DNA of 64,000 bases from Chamaea fasciata (lineage: Eukaryota > Chordata > Aves > Passeriformes > Sylviidae). The position numbers and the translations under genes were made by a program. The stretch lies in contig JARCOQ010000002.1 of assembly GCA_029207755.1 (NCBI GenBank), positions 124,001 to 188,000 on the forward strand. Reading direction: 5' to 3'. Below the pieces are notes generated by a model. It was not told the origin of the DNA. It saw only the letters and a program-made list of their open reading frames with translations, and ran no database searches. Shown here piece after piece: positions 57,551 to 64,000 of the stretch (its first letter is position 1; each line of letters starts with the position of its first letter).

Positions 57551-58209
57551 AAGATGGCGGCGAGACGCGAGGCGCCCGACCTTCCAAAAAGGGCGGCCAA
57601 AAGGGCGGGAAAAAATAAGGCCCCTATAGGCGTTTACCCAGATGCCTGCACGAAACCCCGACTACGGCGCCGCCCGGGCGCAATTTTCCGCGGCGTTTCC
57701 AGGTGTAGGGACACCGTTCGTGTGCTCAGCCGCGCCGCGTTTGCGTTCGGATTCGTGGATTTAGTCAGGCGTCTGTGTAAACACCTGCCGGGGGCCTATG
57801 CCGAGTGGCCAAGAACATGGCGGCCGGGACGGAAGTGGCCTCAGCCGCAACAAAGATGGCGGCAAGCAAAAGCGGAAGTCACGCGACCCCCCTCACAAAA
57901 TGGCGCCCAGGCGCGAGGCGCCCGACCTTCCAAAAAGGGCGGCCAAAAGGGCGCGAAAAAATAAGGACCCTATAGGCGTTTAGTTAGATGCCTGCACGAA
58001 ACCCCGACTACGGCGCCGCCCGGGCGCAATTTTCTGCGGCGTATCCAGGTGTGGGGACACGGGCCGTGTGCTCAGTCGCGCCGCGTCGGCGTTCGGATTC
58101 GTGGATTTAGTCAGGCGTCTGTGTAAACACCTTCCGGGGGCCTTAGCGGTGCCGCAAAAAAGATGCCGGCGGAACCGGAAGTGGCCTCAGACGCAACCAA
58201 GATGGCGGC
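57551..58209 (+). promoter_or_regulatory. Cluster of YY1 and ETS motifs
   Basis: Exact AAGATGGCGGC at 57551-57561, 57853-57863 and 58199-58209, with variants AACATGGCGGC at 57814 and AAAATGGCGCC at 57897. GGAAGTGGCCTCAG occurs in both copies. All are in plus orientation, which in known YY1 promoters usually points in the direction of transcription. Confidence 0.6.
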
Positions 58210-58243
58210 AAGGAAGGGCGGAAGGCTCGTGGGGCTCGTCGCG
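57552..58243 (+). repeat. 346-bp tandem duplication of a CpG-rich promoter-like module
   Basis: Copy A about 57552-57897 and copy B about 57898-58243, offset exactly 346 bp at two places I measured (57581/57927 and 57681/58027). Shared landmarks: CCGACCTTCCAAAAAGGGCG, CCTATAGGCGTTTA, GCACGAAACCCCGACTACGG, GGATTTAGTCAGGCGTCTGT. Each copy ends with GGAAGTGGCCTCAG (ETS core) and AAGATGGCGGC (YY1). Confidence 0.93.
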
Positions 58244-58388
58244 GCCGAAAGTCGCCGAGTGCAGCTCACACCCTGCAATGGCAAAAGCTGTTTTATTAAA
58301 ACTCAGCCGAGAATTTTTCTCTTATTTCCAGGTCACAGGATATACTGAGGCTGAGAGGGATCCTAAAATCTGACTCTCAAGCGGACGG

Positions 58389-58459
58389 ACCGTTTGAGAA
58401 TCGAACTCAGCACCTTGGCATTATCCGGACTCTGCTCCAAGCAGCTGAACCAATCTCTG
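58389..58459 (-). mobile_element. tRNA-Ile-derived remnant (passerine SINE-like)
   Basis: On the minus strand TGGTTCAGCTGC resembles an A box, GATAATGCCAAGG matches the anticodon-arm region of tRNA-Ile, and GAGTTCGATTCTC is a good B box. The anticodon stem is poorly paired and the acceptor arms do not pair, so it is not a working tRNA gene. Passerine SINEs with a tRNA-Ile head and CR1 tail are known; I could not confirm the CR1 tail here. Confidence 0.5.
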
Positions 58460-58463
58460 CATT

Positions 58464-59248
58464 ATGGGGATGGACCTCCATAGGATGGCAACGCTTGGCC
58501 CCACTAAGGTAAGTGCATTGCCGCCTTCTCTGCCAAAGCTGCTTCACACACCAGCCCCTGGAATGGCTCGAGGGCAGAAGTGGCTGGCAGCTCACGACAG
58601 CACAAAGCTCTTCCAGTGACGCTGATTTCCTGTCCTTTCCAGGATTTACCCAACAGCTGCCGTAAAAGTACTCACACAAAGTCTCTTTCCGGGCGGAAAG
58701 GAGCAGGACAAGTCCTGAGGCTTCCCTTCTTCCACGGCCAAAGCTCTGCAGAGAGGCAGGGCCGGTCCCACCCGCACAGGGGCGTTTCCTGCAGGTGAGT
58801 GTTGCCGGGCCAAAATGATGGCAGCTGCTGAGGCCGGGGCTGCTTTTCTGGCCGGAGGCCTCGGTGCCCCCCCGTGCCGCCTGCAGTGTCCCTCGGGGTT
58901 TCCTGCAGGTGTCCCGGGTGCCCGGAGGCGCAGGGAGGAAGGAGGCCGGCAGCCCCAGCGGGGCCAGCAGCCCTGGGATGATGTGCAGGGAGGAGCTGTG
59001 CCTGCGGGGCCCCGCCCGTGGCAGCGGCGGCCAAACGCAGGGCCCGGGGCCGGGCTCGGGGCTGCTCAGGACCCGAGGAACATATTTACAGGAGGAGGGC
59101 AGCAGAGCAGGATGAGAGGGGCCCTGCCTGTAGCCACGTGGAGGAAAGGGACAGTCAGATCCCTTGGACTGTGTGGATCCATGGCCTGGCACGTCTGACC
59201 CACACACACAGACAGCTGTGGTGGGCACCAGCACTCAGGGGACCCTGA
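58464..59248 (+). CDS. Hypothetical spliced small open frame (3 putative exons, 117 codons)
   Basis: Not a recognised protein. Putative exons: 58464-58508 (ATG GGG start, first ATG after an in-frame stop at 58446; perfect donor AAG|GTAAGT), 58643-58794 (acceptor after TGTCCTTTCCAG, perfect donor CAG|GTGAGT) and from 59092 (acceptor ATATTTACAG) to stop TGA at 59246-59248. Lengths 45 + 152 + 157 = 354 nt keep one frame across both junctions. The peptide is rich in Arg, Ser and His and has no domain I can name. Poly(A) signals follow at 59683-59693 and YY1/ETS sites precede at 58174-58209, so a transcript is plausible. It may equally be a non-coding RNA; human has an antisense lncRNA locus (PAXBP1-AS1) beyond SYNJ1. 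Confidence 0.25.
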
Positions 59249-59640
59249 GGCCATCCAGGTATGTGGGAGAGGAATTAATTTCTGTTTCTGGGGTGACAGG
59301 AGGAGCCCAGCAGCTGAAGGGATTGAACTGGAACCAGTGGCACCAACTCCCCAGAGGCCCCGAGCGTCCTCGGCACAGCCGGTCCCAGAAACGGGCGTTT
59401 CAGAGACCCCAAAGGACCTGGCCGGGCTTTTGGGACAGCTGCTGCAGGGACAGAAGGCACCGGCCCACTGAACACCCTGCCTGCCCTCTGAGGACCCCTC
59501 TGCTGTGGCGTGGGGCTGCTGAGGGCTGAAGAGCAGCAGGTGCCAACAACAGTGCACCAGCAGCAGCTCATCAGCAGAATGGGAATTTGCTGTGGAACAT
59601 CTCAACAAGGGCAAAGTGCTGCTGCTGCTTTTTTCTCTTT

Positions 59641-59673
<33 letters not shown>

Positions 59674-59682
59674 CTTAATTGA

Positions 59683-59693
59683 AATAAAATAAA
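59683..59693 (+). promoter_or_regulatory. Double AATAAA poly(A) signal
   Basis: Two overlapping AATAAA hexamers on the plus strand just after a long T run (about 59629-59673). Could end the putative 58.2-59.7 kb transcript, or could mark an inverted retroposon tail. Confidence 0.4.
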
Positions 59694-59800
59694 AACCTAA
59701 ATCAGACTTATCTCAGCTTGTGTCTGTGGGAATCACAGGAGCTGATTTGGGAACCCAGGCTGCTCTGACAGACATTAAGGAGCATTTGTACAGGGTGCTC

Positions 59801-60565
59801 CAGGTCATTTGAGAGCTTCATCAGGGTAACTTGAAGTCACAGGGGTCACTGGAGGTCAGATCCAGGTCATTTCGGGGTCATTTGGGTCATTCAAGGTCAT
59901 TTTGGGGTCACCGGGGTCAGTTGAAGGTCATTTCTAGGTCATTGGGGTCATTTCTAGGTCATTGGGGTCATTTCTAGGTCATTCGGGTCATTTCTAGGTC
60001 ATTGGGTCATTTGAGAATTTTTCGATTTTCCAGGGGTTACTTTAGGTCATTTCAAACCTCGAAATTAGGTCACCAGAGGTCAGTTCAAGGTCGTTCAGGG
60101 TCATTTCTAGGTCATTCGGGTCATTCAAGGTCATTTTCGGGTCACCGGGGTCAGTTGAAGGTCATTTCTAGGTCATTGGGGTCATTTCTAGGTCATTGGG
60201 TCATTCGAGAATTTTTCGATTTTCCAGGGGTTACTTTAGGTCATTTCAAACCTCGAAATTAGGTCACCAGAGGTCAGTTCAAGGTCGTTCAGGGTCATTT
60301 CTAGGTCATTCGGGTCATTCAAGGTCATTTTGGGGTCACCGGGGTCAGTTGAAGGTCATTTCTAGGTCATTGGGGTCATTTCTAGGTCATTGGGTCATTT
60401 GAGAATTTTTCGATTTTCCAGGGGTTACTTTAGGTCATTTCAAACCTCGAATTTAGGTCACCAGAGGTCAGTTCAAGGTCGTTCAGGGTCATTTCTAGGT
60501 CATTCGGGTCATTCAGGGTCACTTTGGGGTCATTTCTGGGTCATTGGGGTCATTTCTAGGTCGTG
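59801..60565 (+). repeat. RGGTCA satellite with a 194-bp higher-order unit
   Basis: More than fifty GGTCA pentamers in about 770 bp by hand count, nearly all AGGTCA or GGGTCA and all on the plus strand. From 60001 a 194-bp unit repeats almost three times; landmarks TTTTTCGATTTTCCAGGGGT and AAACCTCGAA recur at 194-bp steps. Inside the unit spacing between hexamers is often 9 and 11 bp in turn. Confidence 0.97.
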
Positions 60566-60569
60566 ACTG

Positions 60570-63335
60570 AGTTTACTTGAGGTAATTTAAATCGACCTGG
60601 GAGTGCTTGAGTTCATTTGGAATTACTGGAATAGGAAGCCCAGGCAGCAGGGATGTGGCCTTTGGTGTCCAGAAGGTGCAGGCAGGAGCGCAGGACCTGC
60701 AGCCAGGACAGCTGGACACGGGGGGACCCGGGGGGGACACTCACACTCGAGCCAAGGTCTCTGAAGCCCCGCAGGTTTGGATCTCCCAGCTGGAAGAGAA
60801 GGCCGGCAGACCCGGGCCCTCCTCAGCCGTGGGCGAGGCCCTGCAGCGATTCCCGGCTAATAGGAACCGCCGGCCCCTGCTCTGTCCTCTGGATTGATCG
60901 GCCGCTCCGAGAGGCTGCGAGGGGCTGCTCCCACGCTCCGGCTCTGCAAAGACAAACTGAGAGGAAAGGTGTGCGCCGGTGTCCTTACAAACCGCGTGAC
61001 GGGTGAAGCTGTGGGTGTGAAATGGTTCCCGATGTCCCCGCTGACTCCGGGCGGCTCGGCTCCTGAGATCCTCAGGGAGACTTCTGGCACCTGTTGGGAA
61101 ATATTACCTTTCCCTGGAAGGAGGGTAATTAGGATGTGCACAGAGAGCTGTGTTTATTCTCTGAGAGAAGGGAAACTTTTCCGTGTATTTCAGCTCACCT
61201 TCCTCTGCTGGGCAAACTCTCCATGCAACCCTCCATTAAGCCTGCAGTAAATCAATCCCTCAGTGAATGCTTTTCTTTTAAACCATTATTATCTTGTCTT
61301 TATTCACTGTCATCCCTCCTCTCCCAGGCAGAAAAAAAAAAGAACCCCTCAGCCGCTCAGCTCTGCTCTTCATTGCAACAGGGCAGAGTTTGACACCGTG
61401 CTGTAATGTTCAGCCCTTGGTTACTGCTTGTCCTACAAGATGCACCCCGAGGCAAAAGCAGAGACACGCAGCCCAAAAACTGTTCCAAAACACTGCCAAA
61501 ATAACCCCAGGTACTACTAAAACAACCCAAGGGATATCAAAATAACCTCAAGTACTATCATAATAATCCAAGGAGTATCAAAATAAGCCAAGGAATATCT
61601 AAATAAGCCAAGGAATACCAATATCATACAAGGAATATCAAAATAATCCAAGGAATACCAAAATCATCCAAGGAATACCAAAATCAGCCAAGGCACTGCC
61701 ACAGTGACGTTGCCCAGAGGCCACTGGGGTGGCTGAGCCCGCAGCCACAGCAGAGAGCAGCAAGAGGCCAGGGCAGGTTCTCATCCCCCTACTGTGCCCG
61801 CCCCTGAATCCCTCTGGAAGAGCTGGGAGCAGCCAGAGCCCCCTGGGATAAATGTGCCTTCCGAGGCAATGCTCTGCCCTGGAGTAATTCTTTTTAAAAG
61901 ACAATAATAAACCCCCCAAGCGCTGTCCTTTGCTGTGCTCATGCTGAGGGGTGGATCAGCCCCCCCAGGAAAACCCTGCTGCGGTCCCTGGGTTGTTCTG
62001 AAATCAGGAACGTTCCACCTCAGCTCAGTGCCAAAGCTGCAGGGGGAAGCAGAGGCAGGGAACAGGCAGGATCCCCGAGATGTCCATGTGCTCCAAGGGC
62101 TGCACACTCAGCTCCTCGGGATGGGATGGGATGGGAGCCCTGTAACAAATGGTTTTCCCCTGCAGGAGTCAGCAATTTGCCTGTGATGGAAGAGCAATGG
62201 GAAGCACCTGTGCCCCAGGACCTGTGAGAGCTGTAGCTGCACAAATACTTCACAAAAACACCCCTGCTATTCAAAAACCAAACCAAAAACCCTTTAGGAT
62301 CCACGGCAAGAAGGGGAACTGCTCATTAAAGAGTTCTGGTGTGATGTGACCTTCCTTTCCTTCCTTCCTGGAAAACGCCAGGTGATATTTTCACAAGATA
62401 TTTGTGGAAAGCAGAACAACAGGAACCGTAGGTAAAAATCTAAGAAAAAAAAAAACCCAGACAGACAGGGAGCAGCAGATCCTTTTACAAATTCCTACGG
62501 CTATGAATGTGTGCATGAAATGTGCAGCCCAATCTCTGAATGTGCCCTAGCATGGGAGGCGTGCTGAGGGCAGGGATGGGCGTCCCTTGCCTGAGGGAAA
62601 GGCACTTGCAGAGGCCACTGCTGGGGCTCGGAAAGGAGCTGAGCTCCTGCAGGGAGCTGTGTCCTCCCGAGGGCACAGGGGCTGCCTCAGCACAGGCCGG
62701 CCAGTGCCTTCTCCTGCTCTGAAACATCACCTGGAGCCCGAGCTCAGGGGGTGGGATCTGCTGGATTCCAGGGAAATCCGGCAGGTGACCCCCAGGGGAT
62801 GAGGGTTATAATTAGCCAATTCCACGGAATAGAAACCTGTCCTTGTCCCGGTGCTGCTGAGCTTCCTTGGCAGCTCTGCAGGTCCCTGACACAGCTGGCA
62901 TTCCAGCAGCAGCTCTGCACGGGAATGTCCACGCTCCATGGGGCACGGTGAGGTTATTCCCGTGGGAACTGAGCAGGGAATTCGGGGCTGTGGGTATAAT
63001 TCATCTAAACTAGCAAAGGTGACAGTGAACCCCAAATCTGGGCACCACACAGAGAACAATCTTTGTGCTGCCCTGTCAGCTCAAGCCCCTGGGCTGGGAA
63101 GTTTTGGGAGTCAAACATATGGAATGATAGAAGTCACAGCAACTGGTGTCACCCCGAGGGACAGTCCAAGTCCCAGACAATTCCTCTGCAATCCCCTCGG
63201 GGGGAAATCACCCTGTGTCTGCCAGGAGCTCTGGCTCTGTTTCTCCTACCTGCTCAGTTGGCCTTTAAGGACTTGAAATAACTTTGAAGCAAAATAAATC
63301 ACCTTTTTCTTCTGGTTTTCTTTTGTTTTCTTTTT
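60570..63335. other. Intergenic DNA, no gene recognised
   Basis: Mixed GC content, apart from the 20-bp minisatellite. Short open frames on both strands lack homology that I recognise. The next syntenic gene expected here (PAXBP1) was not seen. Confidence 0.5.
61500..61695 (+). repeat. 20-bp minisatellite
   Basis: About ten imperfect copies of AAATAAGCCAAGGAATATCA with an exact 20-bp period over the best copies (61580-61690). Confidence 0.93.
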
Positions 63336-63339
63336 TCAG

Positions 63340-63407
63340 ATGCTGGACTTGCTTCTGTGGATGTGTGCTGAGCTCTGGCTGCAGGGGACTGTCAGGCCTG
63401 AATGGCT
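63340..63407 (+). other. Candidate plus-strand internal exon
   Basis: A long pyrimidine tract ending TTTTTTCAG precedes position 63340, and GTGAGT follows 63407. The 68-nt segment is open in two frames. No homology recognised; may belong to the same putative transcript family as 58.4-59.2 kb or be chance. Confidence 0.25.
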
Positions 63408-63899
63408 GTGAGTCCGTGTTCTTCTCGCTGGGGAAGCGGAAATAATTATTAATTAGACTGCAGAAATGTTTTCAGAAACCTTTCCCCTTTCCTGCCCTTT
63501 GCTGGTGGATCTTCTCTTTCTGCCTTTGAATTTACAGCTGCTCCCTGATATCACTTCCCCTGCCTGAATTCCTTGTAGCTCCTAGCTGGGGAAAACAGGG
63601 AAAACTTAGGGGAGGACAGAGGTGAGATTTTTAGCTGTATGTTTCTAAAATTTCTAATTATTTTGAAAACATTTGATTCCCAAGCGAGAAGAACACCAAC
63701 TCACAGCCATTCCAAGGTTCACTTCCTGCCCTGTGCCTGATCTGCACAGGAGAAAGCCTCTTCCACGAAGGGATTTTGCTCCATCTAATCCCCTGGGCCC
63801 AGGCTGTTCCATGAGGCTGGGGCAGCACGGGCAGACACAGCTCTCAGCACTCTGCTCCAGACACGGCCCTGGGCTCCTTTGCAGACTGCCCCCGCAGGG

Positions 63900-64000
63900 A
63901 GGTTTTCTCCAAGAGAAATCAAGGAATTGCTCGTGGAAATGAGGACTCCAGGTTTTCTCCAGGAGAAATCAAGGAATTGCTCGTGGCAGGTGGAGATTAA
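63900..64000 (+). repeat. 50-bp tandem repeat at the right edge
   Basis: GGTTTTCTCCAAGAGAAATC and AAGGAATTGCTCGTGG recur 50 bp later with few changes. May continue past the window. Confidence 0.85.

Noticed and set aside
57278..57964. 228-codon plus-strand frame in the CpG module
   Set aside because: Low stop density from high GC; the peptide repeats because the DNA is duplicated.
58389..58459. Functional tRNA-Ile gene
   Set aside because: Anticodon stem and acceptor arms do not pair; T33 is missing from the anticodon loop.
58407..59234. 275-codon minus-strand frame
   Set aside because: Runs through the tRNA-like remnant and antisense to the candidate spliced frame; composition is that of GC-rich non-coding DNA and I recognise no domain.
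60001..60565. Regularly spaced direct repeats resembling a CRISPR array
   Set aside because: Repeats are a 194-bp satellite with internal short motifs in a vertebrate genome; there are no unique spacers and no cas genes.

Overview
The window looks like nuclear DNA of a bird, most likely a songbird. It holds multi-exon genes with GT-AG introns, CpG-island promoters, many 3' ends of CR1 LINEs, a tRNA-Ile-like retroposon remnant of the kind known from passerine SINEs, and a block resembling a passerine ERV LTR. The order CFAP298 - SYNJ1 matches human 21q22.1 synteny. Both genes are on the minus strand. The species is inference; no marker names it.

1-3,620: the 5' part of CFAP298 (first three coding exons, about 125 codons) with its CpG-island promoter. 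The rest of the gene lies beyond position 1.

4,200-54,300: SYNJ1 (synaptojanin 1), complete for coding sequence. I placed 30 coding exons by splice sites and reading phase. They join into one open frame of 4,686 nt (1,561 residues plus stop), including a conserved 24-nt microexon. The domain order is SAC phosphatase (C383-X5-R389), 5-phosphatase, RRM-like, proline-rich tail, and the long C-terminal exon with three NPF motifs. A CpG island at about 53.6-54.2 kb holds the promoter and at least two candidate non-coding first exons. Introns carry CR1 fragments, simple repeats and one LTR-like block.

54,300-64,000: no recognised protein-coding gene. This flank alternates GC-rich promoter-like blocks with very T- or AT-rich blocks and several tandem repeats. 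These are an (AAGGG)n array of about 32 units beside an NRF1/YY1-type site, an 11-bp GC-box array, a 74-bp repeat carrying CTCF-like motifs, a 346-bp tandem duplication with YY1 and ETS sites, an array of more than fifty RGGTCA hexamers with three perfect DR4 elements, a 20-bp minisatellite and a 50-bp repeat. Splice-like signals on the plus strand at 58.46-59.71 kb join into a small open frame followed by poly(A) signals. This may be an undescribed, possibly non-coding, transcript divergent from SYNJ1.

CFAP298 serves motile cilia. SYNJ1 dephosphorylates phosphoinositides during clathrin-coated vesicle recycling. Their adjacency is old synteny, not a shared pathway.
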